From Calliopsis andreniformis (lineage: Eukaryota > Arthropoda > Insecta > Hymenoptera > Andrenidae), in NCBI RefSeq assembly GCF_051401765.1, contig NC_135066.1, positions 21,207,501 to 21,271,500 of the forward strand: a DNA stretch of 64,000 bases, written 5' to 3'. A program made the position numbers and the translations under genes. The notes under the pieces are model-generated. The model was not told the origin of the DNA, did not search any database, and worked only from the letters and a program-made list of their open reading frames with translations. Shown here piece by piece: positions 13,081 to 24,399 of this stretch. Numbering within the stretch: the first letter of the stretch is position 1; every line of letters starts with the position of its first letter.

Positions 13081-14215
13081 TGAGGTTAGGGTTATGAGTT
13101 AGGGGTTTAGATCACTGCCACTGTTCAGATTTAGTTATCACTCATTATTTATTATCGTAGTTGAAAAATTGTCTTTTTAAAACTCGATTTCTTCGCATAT
13201 GAGGGCGAAATCGCTGCTAGTTGTTACATTTGTAAGGTTTTTTGGGTGGTATGTTAATACTATGAACCAAAACACAAAATACAGATAATTCTGACTTTAA
13301 AATTCAAGACAGATTGAAACATTTTCTAAACAAATTTGTTTCAATTGCAAAACAATTCTGATGTATGGAAAAGTATACGAAAATTAAAATTATATAATAT
13401 AAAAATTGAACAAAAAAATAAAAGCTATTAAGAAATTCAAACCTTGGATCTGGAGGTTATGAATCGGTACTACTTCACATTCGCCTATCGCGCTTCTTTG
13501 TAAATTTGTTTAATTAAATGTACATATATGGTAAATAATAATTATTGATGAGAAATAATTTATATCTTTATATATTTATATCTTTATATCTTTACTTGCT
13601 ACATTTTCATCTATGCAAAATTCACCGACACTGAACTATCGGTGTTATTTAACATTTAATGAACAATAAACAGTATATATCATAATATAATAATGATATA
13701 CGTAATAATATAATAAAGATATACGTTTTTCATAAAACCACTCATTTCAAGGCTCAAGTTTGCACAAAATGCAGTCTAACCAGGATTGTTATTATTTTTT
13801 TTACAGTGTAAAAATACAAAATTCTATTTTATCCGTATTTGGTGTTATTATTCATAATATTCACATACGAATTTGCGAAAAAATCGATCAACATTTAATC
13901 AGCAAAAATAACAAAAATATACTATTTTTAATGTATTTTTTAAACAAATTGATATTTTCAAAAACTGTTTGGGTAAGTGGATTCGTCGTTCAAAAATATG
14001 CAATCGCCCCGTTTGCACTATTTCGCTAGACATAATAATTTTCGAAATATTAAGCCAAATATGTTTTCCACTCTCAACTTTGTGATTTTCACCCCTGTAA
14101 GATGAATTAGAGCCGATAAAAAAATACGTGTGGAATATTTTTGGCCACTCTACAATCCTGTCAAGTTTCATAAAGATTGGAGATTTACAGTTCATGATGT
14201 TCTTTTATAAGACAG

Positions 14216-14635
14216 TTAACTTGTATCATTATAATTTCGGTTACCAAAAGGATATTTTATATTTAATTTTCGTATTCTATATACCCCACATCCTTCCACA
14301 AACCACGCAATATTAACCGTAGTTTCAACATTCCACATAGATTTCTTAGTGTTAATCACTTCACTGTACTTCAACGTCCCCAAATATAGTATTCTTTCGA
14401 ACTCCCCTAATTGATTTTTTGTTCTGTGATGACATAAAACTCCTTCAGGAATATTGGTGTCAAATGGCCAAAATTGGAAAAAGTCACTAAACTGTACAAT
14501 TACGATTAATTGTTATATTGCAAGCCCGACTACATACCAAGTAACTCCTCTTTAAAATATTTCTTATAATAACAAGTAGTTTACAAGTAAATTTAATGGG
14601 CAGATTGAAATGACTCACTCGGTAGGATACATGTA
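14216..14635. other. AT-rich spacer between two elements
   Basis: No gene or repeat was recognised between family A copy 2 and the 14.6-kb TIR element. Confidence 0.5.
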
Positions 14636-15379
14636 CAGGGTGATCAACTTATCTGGAAACCCTGATAGTGCTGCCATCCAACGGTGAGAAGCCGAATTGA
14701 TGCTATCGCAAGAGCCTCTTTCCGTGTCGGTAATACAAGATTCCTTTGAATTTTGCCTATATCAAAGGACCTGCCAATTTAACCTTTTAACCGAAGTAAA
14801 TACTGTATGAATGCATCGATTTGTGTGGTTAACAATCGTTTGAACAATGCGTTTGAAATGATTAAATGCCGCATTATTTAATTGCGAAGAACAGAAGGAT
14901 AGATTGTCCAACTTGGCGATTTGGAGATTGAATTGCTACAACCTTATGAAATCAGTAAATGTTATCGCCTCTCATATACTTTGGATTATTTATACCAAAT
15001 CCTTCACGTCAGATATCTCCTTTATGGCATGAGATTTGAGTCTTGTTACTCCTGTATTGAAAGGATCAAGAATGAAGTACATTAAGAATATTAAAGTTTC
15101 TCATAAATTGTCATTTTTATTAAAAAATGTATAAATTGAATAACAACACAGTTTTATCGCAAATTGCTCTATTGTAACCAGTTTAGTAGGTTATAGTTAT
15201 TACATTACACAAGCTATGAAGGCAAGACTTCACACTAATTCAGGAAAACCTTTATCTCTCAGTTTATATTATTTTCTAAACTGTCTGCTATCAGCTTTAA
15301 TGGTCTCCTCTTTGATTGAATCTCAAGTTTTATAACGAGTAGATTTCAAATGGTAGAATTTAGTAATAAGTACATCAGA

Positions 15380-15620
15380 AGAATTTTAGTCCCTCAAGAA
15401 TCACATGTTAGACCTTCGCTTTTTAATATTTTTCAACGATCTCCGTAAAGTAATTACTAATAACAAGTTTCTCCTTTATGCGAACGACTTAAAAATCTTT
15501 TGCGCTGTTGTAAATGAACATAACATCATTCTGCTAGAAATTCTTCTCTTGAACTTGCAAAAATGGAATCATAGAAATAGTCTTAGATTCACTATATCCA
15601 AGTGTCTTGATGCACTGTTG
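15380..15620 (+). pseudogene. LINE reverse-transcriptase fragment (Jockey/CR1-like)
   Basis: This is a remnant of the palm of a non-LTR retrotransposon reverse transcriptase. The plus strand reads VPQESHVRPSLFNIF, then after a one-base shift NDLRKVITNNKFLLYANDLK. The family pattern is a GVPQGS..GP.LFNIFINDL block followed by the YADD active site. Here the shift falls between LFNIF and NDL, and the active site reads YAND, so the first catalytic Asp is Asn. It is only about 80 codons long, with no endonuclease or RNase H nearby, and lies inside the family D element. It was presumably a 5'- and 3'-truncated insertion, or was captured by the element. It differs clearly from the LINE at 20.2-25.9 kb. 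Confidence 0.7.
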
Positions 15621-15739
15621 CCAGTATTTCTCTGGCTGGATATCATATATACCTCTTGCCTATCTTTTATTCAGTTTTCTTGACACTTGGATTTATTCAT
15701 TATTTCTCCGTACTCTTTGCCATGAGCGATCAAAGCTCC

Positions 15740-16120
15740 GTCCATGATGACCGTTCGTGCAGATACACTTGCTTGTGCGTAGACATTGGAAAATGAGCGG
15801 GCTGACCACGTTTCGGATAGGTCTTGACTTGGCAGAGGTACGGAAAAGAAGGGAAAGTGACGGTAGCGTGTCGTCCCGTGTTGAACATGCTAGCTCGATG
15901 TTGCTCTTACTTCCTACCTGTTATCTGCCCGGATATCTGCGAGCTTTGGCCCCCGCTAATTCTCTATAATATGCACCCCTCTTCTTTTGTGTCGGATGTA
16001 AGTATTATTTGTGTTCCGGAAGAAAACCCTGGGAAAGCATTGCAAATAGTACGTTTCCGCTTCCACCTGAGCCATTCGGGCGACGAAAACGAGTCTGAAG
16101 CAGGACTGTGAAGTCGGAAT
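15740..16120. other. GC-rich segment inside the family D element
   Basis: Its composition is unlike the surrounding AT-rich arms. It supports overlapping plus-strand ORFs (15,757-15,969 and 15,824-16,111) and a minus-strand ORF (15,956-16,186), none recognisable. A GTAAGT at 15,999 could be a splice donor. It may be host DNA carried between the TIRs or a separate insertion. Confidence 0.3.
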
Positions 16121-16948
16121 TGGAGTTGGAGTCAGAGTTTGAGAGTAATTTCTAATCGCTACAGTCAGGAAAAAATATCTCAACATCGACTCCCTTTTAG
16201 TAACTACATATAAAAATCACGAATATCCTTAAAGTTTACATCCTATGCCGATCGGAGGATTTTGTACCCCTTTCTTGGCGATTGATCCTGTGATTCATGT
16301 GGCTGTAATATGATTATTGCGATCACGGTTGTTAGGTGGATGTTATTTTGAACTAATTATGCGTTTGTTTAGTTGAACATGCATATGATTCTTTTCTAGA
16401 TTAATTCTGCGGCTGGTAAATGAACTAATGTTTTATTTCTTATTTAATATAAATTTTTTTTAAAATAATTTTTCAAGTACTTTCTAATTTTATTATGTTA
16501 ATATTATCAAAATTACTTGACCGAAGCTCGTTTTAGGCATCGCGATCTACAACCGCCGCTACATCAGTCTTGGTCCCTTGTATACAGGAGTAACAAGACC
16601 CAATTCTCATGCCACAGGAGAGATATCTTACGTGAAGGATAATCTATCCTTTTGTGTTCTTCACAATTAAATAATACCGCATTTAATTATCTCATTCGTA
16701 TGATAGTAATTCATTACATTATTGCATCATATTGCATTGTTCAAAAGATTATTAACTACACAAATTGATGTATTCATACAGTATTTACTTAGCTTAAAAG
16801 GTTTAATTGACAAGTCCTTTGGTGTAGGCAAAATTCTAAGCAGCCTTGTATTACCGACACGAAAAGAACTATTGTAGACTTCTTACGGCCCTTGCGATAG
16901 CATCATTTCGGTTTCTCGCCGTTAAACGTAGTTAAGCTGATCACTTTG

Positions 16949-17574
16949 CATGGCATAATCGGTACAGTAAAGGTTGGATAACCGCCTGAAATTCAGGAGT
17001 TATCAAGCGGAGGTAAAGATTCTTTCCCCTGATTGAACTCGAGTCAAAAGCCCGTGTTTCCTTTTGAAATGTTTTGAAGTATGATAGTGAAGGTGACGTA
17101 AAGGAAACATCATTAACATAATGCTAATGTACTGATAAAACTTCTTTAATTTTATTATTATTATTATTAGTATTGTTAATATTATTTATTAACGGGTCAA
17201 GCCCAATATGAACAAGAATTATATATGATTTATGAATTAGTATATACATCAGTATCGAGTTAGACAGATTGAGATATGTGTTTTATTCGCTTATAGGATT
17301 TTGTATAGTTTGCGCTTAATTGAGTCAACACTATCAATGAAAAAGTCCAAATTGTTAGAAGTGCTATTCTCAGTATTTATGGTTCTATATACAAGGCCAC
17401 GATACCCATATCCTGAACATGCATTGTTAGCGTAAAATAAATTACTATTTCTCATTATCTTTCATGGAATATGAATGTCTAATTTACTTAACAAAGAGGA
17501 CAAATTTTGATAATTTTTTAATAGAACTTTTACAATCATACTTTTGAGATTCTTGTGTTGAAATCAAGACTAAA
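16949..17574. other. AT-rich DNA without a recognisable gene
   Basis: It contains a short (ATT)n run at about 17,150-17,172. No ORF or repeat of note was found. Confidence 0.5.
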
Positions 17575-17800
17575 CACGAAATAATTTACGCCAACGCGTC
17601 AGACAAAGACAGAGAATAGGTCAAGTCCCACAACTAAACAGTCGTTAGTACAATTACTAATTAACCAATGTTAGGACCCATTAAGAAGGGCTCGTGCCGC
17701 GTGGGAGAAGCACCATTCACAAGTCAGGAAAGCGGCAACACCGTAAGTGAAAGGCCGCGGCCACCAGCGATCTTCTTTCGAAACACAGAAAATAGTCATT
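17575..17800 (+). repeat. Dispersed repeat family E, copy 1
   Basis: Landmarks are AGACAAAGACAGAGAATAGG, AAGTCCCACAACTAAACAGT, TAGGACCCATTAAGAAGGGC and GTGCCGCGTGGGAGAAGCAC. All reappear with small changes, inverted, at 36,010-36,210, and in the same orientation but more diverged at 37,095-37,285. The 66-codon ORF at 17,668-17,868 starts inside the repeat and is not supported as a gene. Confidence 0.7.
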
Positions 17801-17877
17801 TAAATATTGCCGTACTGATATTGTATATTTTGAAATGGAATTACAATGAGAATGCATCAATAAAATAGTGCGTTATT

Positions 17878-17932
17878 ATTTTGTATTTTTGTTACAACTT
17901 CTTCATAAAGCATTTAAGAGCCTATGTTTATA
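17878..17932. mobile_element. Left remnant of the host TIR element of the nest (family B)
   Basis: CATAAAGCATTTAAGAGCCT followed by ATGTTTA matches the interior of the intact family B element near 57,731-57,762 (AATAAAGCATTTTTGTGCCT then ATGTTTA). The match stops where the next element begins, at 17,933, and continues beyond its far end at 26,833. The IS630-like element therefore landed in a family B copy. Confidence 0.55.
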
Positions 17933-18109
17933 CAGGGTGTTTGCGAAATCGTGGTACATGATACTCACATAAAATTTAGTCAAAAATAAGAAATAAAGTT
18001 TCTTCATACGGGGTTTCATTTTCGAGAAAATCGAGTTTGAAAATTCGTTAGGTACGCGTGTATTTAGACATAGTCTGCTTTGTTCGACCGATTTAGCCCG
18101 CAATTTTCA

Positions 18110-18718
18110 TTATTGCTTGCACCTGTAACCAGTACCGTTTAGGATATGGTATAATTTTAATTAATAATTAGCCGTAAATTTTAATAATTTATTTATTCCA
18201 GTAATTTACAAATGTTGAAAATGTATTCTTTGCTATTACAGGCAAATTCTTGCTTCACGAATTAATGAAGCATGAATGGCAACTAATATATTTGATCTCT
18301 TAACTTCTTCGAATGTCTGAACGATATTACTTTTTCATTGGTTGCGATTTTGATTATTTTGACCATAAATTATTTCTTTCATGTGACTCAATAAATCAAC
18401 ATCTAAAGGAGTAAAATCTGTCGATCTCAGTGGCCACGCAACAGTTCCACCTCGGCCAATACATCTGGTTTAATAACTTCTTCGCAAGCCGGGTAAAATG
18501 TGGTGGTGCTTCGTCATATTGGCGATTATGCCTGTCCATACGTTGAGACTCCATCGTTCTTGAAAGTGAATTTCTCTAATAACGTGATAATTATCTATTA
18601 ACCATGAATACGTGTTGGCCGGAAGTCATTCACGAAATGTAATCACATTCCATGATTTGTTGAATACGCATAACGCGATAGGGATGCAGCTGTTGTTATG
18701 TAAAATGCAAAATTGTCA
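18110..18718 (-). pseudogene. Transposase, C-terminal part (IS630/Tc1/mariner superfamily)
   Basis: Read on the minus strand, recognisable catalytic-domain pieces appear in different frames: LHPYRVMRIQQIME, then ERWSLNVWTGIIANM, YDEAPPHFTRLAKKLLNQ and RCIGRGGTVAWPLRSTDFTP followed by LDVDLLSHMKEIIYG. In this family those blocks correspond to the DNA-binding linker, the region after the first catalytic Asp, the second Asp motif (family form D-G-A-P-x-H, here D-E-A-P-P-H) and the W-P-x-R-S-P-D-x-T-P-L-D block before the third acidic residue. The segment expected to carry the first catalytic Asp is missing, and frameshifts and stops are frequent. The N-terminal half lies at 26,086-26,345, separated by the Tc1-like element. 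TIR sequence begins just beyond the 3' end. Confidence 0.75.
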
Positions 18719-19087
18719 TACAGTGGGTGTAGAAAGTGTTCGTATACCGACTAGTTTCTAATAATACATTGTGAAATTATAGTTTACTAACTATTTTTTT
18801 ATAAACGAGTTTGTACATATTCTCGGAAATCTCTAGAACAGATACAGTGCAAAAAAATTAGTTGGTTGAATAATTTGCAAAGTTATCAAGAAGAAAACGA
18901 AATATTGTCCGAAATATAAGAGCAATAAGTGTTCATGCAGTTCTGATTTCGAGCTATCTACAAGTGAGTTTTTAATTTAACGTCTTACATGATTATTTAC
19001 TAGTTATGATTGGCATTGTCAGTATGTTTGGAAACGTTGTCAGCATCAGTGGAGCTCGAGATCGTGTACTATTCGAAACTGTTGTAG

Positions 19088-20102
19088 GGAAAGTACGGTA
19101 GAAGAAAAAAAATTATTATTAATTTGCATAATCAGTGCAAAAGTTTATCGGAAATTTCATGGACCATAAACCGATCTCGCGTAACTATAGAAAGTATAGT
19201 TGATAGATCCAGATTACGAAAGAAGTTGCAAAACAACTCAAGAAGTGGACGTCCGTGTAAAATTAACCAACATACCGAATGAGCGATTATTAGAATGGTA
19301 AACCAAGATCCAAGGATAAGTGCAATAAAAATAACTGAGCACCTTAGAGATCATTTGGATATTGATCTCTCGATCAGTACTGTACATAGTTTTCTGCGCA
19401 GTCAAGAGTACCACGGTCGGATGACCCGTAAAAAATATTTCGTGAATGAAACAAATAAGAAGAAAAGGTTGGAGTTCGCAAATAATAATGTTACCACATT
19501 AATGCAGTACTTTTTACAGGCGAGAGTGATTTTTACAGACGAGGATAAAAATATTTATTCCTGCTATATGGATAAGAAAAAATGAAGAACTGAGACCACA
19601 AAATTTACAACCTACAATGAAACACGGCGGAGGTTCCGTACTCGTTGCGGGTTGCATGAGTGCAACTGGTGTTGTAAAATTAGAATTTATTCATGGAATA
19701 ATGAATCATCGGGTTTATATTGACATTTTGAAACGGAATCTTTCTGCCAATACAGAAAAAATGGGCATTAAAGATAATTTTATCTTTATACACACTAATG
19801 ATCCAAAACATGCGATGTACAAACAAGGATGTGGATATTACATAATATCTACATAATATGCCAGCATATGTAAAAACTCACAATCTCCTAATATTAACCC
19901 TATCGGACACCTATGGGACTACTTGGAACATCACATTGGAAAACATCAAATATCTTCTAAAGAAGATTTAAAAAATGCTTTTATGAAGGAATGGAATAGA
20001 AACCCATCCAGCGTAGCAGCGAAATTAGTAAATTTAATGCCAGGAAGAGTGATAAAATCAACTCAACTTAACTGTTTATTTTACTTTTTCATTATCAAAT
20101 AA
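19088..20102 (+). pseudogene. Tc1-like DD34E transposase, inactive
   Basis: A transposase cuts and pastes its element at TA sites, using a paired helix-turn-helix domain to bind the TIRs and a DDE catalytic domain. The first frame gives KYGRRKKIIINLHNQ, an HTH segment ending in SRSGRP, then a stop at 19,279 (QHTE-stop-AIIR, probably CGA to TGA). It continues open from 19,295 with VNQDPRISAIKITEHL. The first catalytic Asp is in VIFTDEDK (near 19,530). A frame change near 19,585 leads to NEELRPQNLQPTMKHGGGS. The second Asp is in HTNDPKHAM (near 19,800), and a further frame change leads to SPNINPIGHLWDYLEHHIG (near 19,888). Tc1 enzymes have N-P-I-E-H-L-W there: the catalytic Glu is Gly. Three breaks plus this change make it a pseudogene of about 338 codons, near the family norm of about 340. 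Confidence 0.85.
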
Positions 20103-20160
20103 ATTTGATTTCCACGTTTTTCTCATGAATTTCTAAGGAGTTTTAGAAAACGTAGCAGCT

Positions 20161-20170
20161 GTACAAATAC
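20161..20170. repeat. LINE target-site duplication, left copy
   Basis: GTACAAATAC abuts the LINE poly(A) tract (poly-T on this strand). The matching copy GTACGAATAC is at 25,860-25,869, one mismatch in ten; the following TT is shared but merges with the tail. This marks target-primed insertion into the right TIR of the Tc1-like element. Confidence 0.7.
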
Positions 20171-20317
20171 TTTTTTTTATTGAGCATTTAAGACCTCTTA
20201 CGAGTCTTATTTCTGCTATACCATAATACAATATTATAATAGGCCAAATTGTATAAACATAATCTGTATTATATAATACATAGATTTAAGCTTACGTTCT
20301 AGGCTGTGATTGTTACT

Positions 20318-23300
20318 CTAAATTTTGAGATTACAATTTTTTAAAAAGCTATGAATGTGTATACAGGCTGGTATGTTTGGTTCAGTAATTATCATGTCTA
20401 TACTTAAGGGAGGATTAAATTTAATTTTTTGTAGTTATCTTATTAGTTTGAATCGTTGTAAGTTATAGAGACTGCACTGCCATATTATATAATTTATATC
20501 TTGAGTCGTGTTTCCGCGTTCACATTTCGGTTCATTGATAATACCTATACGAGAGAGTGATGCGACTAAACTGTAATGATCAGCTCTGCACCGTTTTATG
20601 GTGACAATGAATTATCACGGTGGAATTTTTGGAAGTAACTTTTCCCCTTTTTAAGTCCTTGCTGTTTTACAATGGTATGGTAGAATTAATTTCAACAGGC
20701 GGCTCAGGGTCACTCAGCCCCTCACGCGCCTTTCTGGTGGGACAGAGCAGTGAGCTCACGGATATTCCACACGCGCGGCAAGTGCGTTCGCGCGCATGGG
20801 GAACTGCCGCGGTGGGGGAACCCACCAGAAAGTCGCGTGAGGGGCTGAGTGACTCTGAGCCGCCTGTTGAAATCAATTCTACCATAGTGATTTTTGAGCT
20901 TGCCGACTTACAAAAGTTTTCGAATAGGTCCGTGTAAGGGATAGTCAATGTTTCATCCTTGGGTGTATTGTAGCCAACTCAGCTAAACGGTCAACGCTTT
21001 CGTTGTCTTCTATACCGACATGCAACGGGATCCAGAAAAATGTTATGCTTCTATTGGGGTTTTGTTTTTGTAAGAACAGGTTATATCTTTTTTTTTATTT
21101 CAAGAATGTAAACGTTTACTTACACTTATTCACTTATGAAGTCAGAAAAAATAAGAATGTCTTTGTCATTGCATTTTAGGTAAACTTCAAGAGCATCGTT
21201 TAATGCTATACATTCCGCAGTGAAAACGGAAGCTTTTTTGTTGATACTTCTTATCCTTGCAATACCTAGCTCGTACTTGCAAACTGATCCTACGTACCTA
21301 TTACCCGGTATTTTGCTTCTGTCTGTATAAATTGCGTAGGCATTATTTCAGTAGAGTACCTCAGTCATTAGCTAATTTGGATTTGTGGTTTCCTTCAAGC
21401 CTTTTCCCACTTCAAGGTCAATTGGAATGGATGTGATTATAGTTCTATATTCGTAACCGTAGATATTAAAATGTTTTGGGGGATTAATCGATTTGCAGGA
21501 CTCTATAGCATTTTCAATACATTGTTTGAGTATTCGATCTTTCCTATTCTTTTTCTTAATTCATTTTTTGTAGTAATTGTGTATTGTTTCGTTTACAGGC
21601 AAATTAGGGTTTGACAATACTTTATTTAAATAACAGTTACATAAAAACCTTTATTCGCTCTTGTGGCAGTTTAGATTCTAATAAAACATTACAACAAAAT
21701 AGACGCTAATAAAACATTAGCTGGTGTACTATTTCTATATCGTAGGGCAATCCTTATAACTGAATTCTGTATTGTGTTGAGTTTTCTTATAAAATCTATA
21801 CGCGTAGGAAAATACATATATATGTATATGAAGCAACTGTAATCTATGACAGAGCGAACGAAGCTTTTGTACAAAATGATTACAGTTTCAGGGTTGCAGT
21901 CGAATCATGTGCCGCATAGGAACTTTATGATATTTAGAGCCCTCATACACTTATTACATATTGAGTTTACTTGCGGGGTAAATGTCATTTTGTAATCAAA
22001 TGTAATGTCTAAGAAACGTGCTGAGTAACTGGATTTTATGTCCGTCGATTTTGATTTCACTTTCATTAGGCAGAATATTTTTGTTATTAAAATGTATTAA
22101 TACAATTTTTTGTGGAGATAAATCCAGCCCAAGGTCTGCAAGATTCCTCATAATAATGTTTACCGATTTTTCAATTGCATTTCTACATTTACTGACAGGT
22201 GAGACTTTTGAAAAGAGTGCAATGTTTTCTGTGAATTTAGATATTATTAGTAAATTATTAGTAATGCCTCGTACGTATATCATGTATAATAACAGACTGA
22301 GGACCCCACCTTGAGGTACTTCTTTATGTATCGTCCTGTATTCGTCACCAGTGTAATCTGTATAAATATGTCTTTTATATGTAAGGAACCTGATAAATCT
22401 GATTAAGTTCTCTGAGCAACCCACCTCTGCGAGGTTTTCTTACAGTATATCGCTTTTCACGTGGTCAAACGCTCCACAGACATCTACAAAAGAGGCCATG
22501 GCATCTCTTTTGAATGTCAAAACCCCATCGACTTGCAACGTAAGATTCACTAAATTATCGACACAGGATCTGCCTTTTCTAAAATCAAATTAATTGTTTG
22601 GTAGTAAATTGTTAGAATCCACCCACCATTGCATTCTATTTTTTATGAGAGCTTCTAGAAATTTGCATAGGCGCGAGAACAAGGGCTATTGATCTTACAG
22701 ATTTGCCGTCTGGTTTGTCAATGAAGTGCACAAAAGATAGATTCTAACTAGTTGGATAGTCGTCATATTTATACATTTCGTTATATATGTCCACTAGTTT
22801 TAATTTAAATTTTATTGATATGTTTTGTAAGACCTCATAATTAATTCCGTCTACTCCCGGGACCGATTTAGAATTTGCTGAATTTAGAGCTATATTAAAC
22901 TCTGTAAAATCAAAGTAGATATCAAAAAAATCGTTTGTGTTAACACAATGAAGTCAGTTTAGGTCGGTGGCAGCCTACAGGGGGTTTATTTTGTTCAATG
23001 AGGTCACGATTTTGATTTCTATTTGTAAGTTATCGGTAACATACGAAGGGTTGATTCTGGTTGCATTTACTCCGAACGAATTTGGGATTAGTTTGAAAGT
23101 TATTACTTTTGGTAAACTCCCTGAAGCTCTCCCATTTTTTTCTTTTAAAAGTCTTGAATGCTAAGGCACAACTTTTTTTATAGGCTACTAAGTCATTTAG
23201 ACTTCTGGTATGATTCCACTTTTTGTAGGAAGCACGCCTAAGCCTCTTGATTCGATTACATTCGGAATCCCACCAGAGAACTAGATTCTTTACATTAAGT

Positions 23301-24142
23301 GGGTTTATTGTTTTCCATATGAGAGTGCAAGATTTTACTGCTTCGCTAATAATTTTAACGAGTGATTCGTATTTTTTATTCGGTGAAGATTGATAGTAAT
23401 CCGCGAAAAGGAATTGTAAGTAACTACGATCTAAGTATGCCATGAAAATTTCCTAGTTTGTTCGGCGTGTTTTTAACTTAAAGGTTTTTTTATAATAATT
23501 TTTACTTACATTAATCTCTATGAAAATAGGGTAGTGATCTGAACCCCAGGTTTCCTCGTTTACTTTTATGTTAATTTTGTCTGCTATGTTCACGCTGAAA
23601 AAGGCGAGATCTACACATATTTGATTTTAAATTTCTTTGAATATCAATATGTGTTAAAGTATTTTCGTTGTGTAGGAAGAGATTATGACAATCAATACTA
23701 GACTAGACTCTTTCTCCATTCTTGCCAGTGTTTAAACAATTTCAGATTTTGTTATGTGAATTAAAATCTCCCAGTAGAATCTCGTGTTGATTTTTGTCAA
23801 TATTTTTTACAATTTGATTTCATTGGTCTTGTGTGAAAGTACAACCGGGGACTCTGTACCAACCTATCAGATCAAGGGTGGGTTTTGTATTGGTGATTTG
23901 GATACCACATATTTCCACAGATTGGTTAGGGGGTTTCACTCTGGATAGTTCCAAAAATGCTAATAATTTCTTTCGGATTAGGATAAAAATACCTTCTCCA
24001 CGAGAGTGGGTTTTGTCTTTTCTGAAAAGTAGAAAACTTCAGGTTTTAGCCCTTGGAGGATGCTCTGCAATTCTTCTTTGCGTTTTGAAACACTTTGTGT
24101 ATTCCAAAATAAAACTCTTATTATTGCTATGTGCTGGTCCAT
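20318..24142 (-). pseudogene. LINE ORF2: endonuclease, reverse transcriptase, RNase H
   Basis: This polyprotein nicks target DNA and copies the element's RNA into it. The start chosen is MDQHIAIIRVLFWNTQSVSK (24,142), the usual opening of an AP-type endonuclease. Endonuclease motifs GDFNSHN (near 23,760) and SDHYPIFIEI (near 23,545) are intact. The linker (23,443-23,030) has the typical WWDSECNRIKRLRRASYKKW. RT follows with VPQGGVLSLLLYMIYV (near 22,320) and an active site that reads FTENIALFS where the family has F-A-D-D, so both catalytic Asp are lost. RNase H shows IYTDRSKIPGNRYVGSVCKY (near 21,330), FTAECIALNDALEVYL and FSD. A palindromic MITE interrupts the frame at 20,676-20,886. The C-terminal region RCRADHYSLVASLSRIG, with a Cys-rich segment, ends in NCNLKI-stop at 20,318. 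Confidence 0.85.
20676..20886. mobile_element. GC-rich palindromic MITE, copy 1 (innermost layer)
   Basis: The two 66-bp arms are near-perfect inverted repeats: the left begins TATGGTAGAATTAATTTCAA and the right ends in the complement, CTACCATA. A GC-rich centre of about 80 bp holds GTGAGCTCACGGATATTCC. It has no coding capacity; ORFs on both strands (20,620-20,948) are products of the palindrome. The TA at each end fits a TA target duplication. It interrupts the LINE between RNase H and the C-terminal domain. Its centre is inverted relative to copies 2 and 3. Confidence 0.85.
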
Positions 24143-24399
24143 GATAGAAGTTCTTTAATTTGTTATATGGTAAAGTCGTCACTAGATGTTAAGTCGTCAT
24201 TGATGTAGTAGTTTGGGTCCTGAAGTTGAATTCGTTTTTTAATTCTGATAATGCGATTTTTTATATTTCGTTCATCTAAAGGTCACTTCCCATTGCTGTA
24301 ACGAGACCGTTCGGTCATAAATTGTGCGTGCTCGGCGAATTTTATTCGAAAAGACGTTCCCACTAGGCGAACATAGGTGCATGGTCGCTTTGGGTCTGC

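Larger units (their letters stand above)
10728..14215. mobile_element. Foldback Tc1/mariner-type element, family A copy 2, interrupted
   Basis: The left arm (10,728 to about 11,062) matches family A copy 1, including GAATTGTAGAGTAGCTGAAA and AAATGGTGTAAATGGGGCGA. The similarity stops after TCTGACTAAATATTTATC and resumes near 13,248 with ACTATGAACCAAAACACA. The inverted right arm (about 13,590-14,215) is nearly complete and includes CCCCGTTTGCACTATTT. The intervening 2.2 kb has no counterpart in copy 1 and is best read as later insertion. The outermost TIR bases are too diverged to fix the ends or a TA duplication. Confidence 0.7.
14636..16948. mobile_element. Large TIR element with about 400-bp arms (family D)
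   Basis: The left end CAGGGTGATCAACTTA (after TA at 14,634-14,635) pairs with an inverted right end TAAGCTGATCACTTTG ending at about 16,948. The arms run on for about 400 bp, with paired landmarks GATGCTATCGCAAG, CGTGTCGGTAATACAAG, TAAATACTGTATGAATGCAT and TTGTTACTCCTGTAT in the left arm and their inverted equivalents in the right arm near 16,580-16,905. The interior is not transposase-like: it holds a broken LINE RT fragment (about 15,380-15,620) and a GC-rich segment (15,740-16,120). The right-hand TA is not preserved. Confidence 0.75.

Noticed and set aside
13081..13112. Telomere-like TTAGG/GTTAGGG strings.
   Set aside because: Only two or three imperfect units, not in tandem; compatible with chance.
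20620..20948. Overlapping ORFs of 105 and 93 codons sharing a GGS-SLSPSR motif, echoed at 26,451-26,687.
   Set aside because: They are translations of the two arms of the palindromic MITE; the shared peptide comes from the inverted repeat, not from a gene family.
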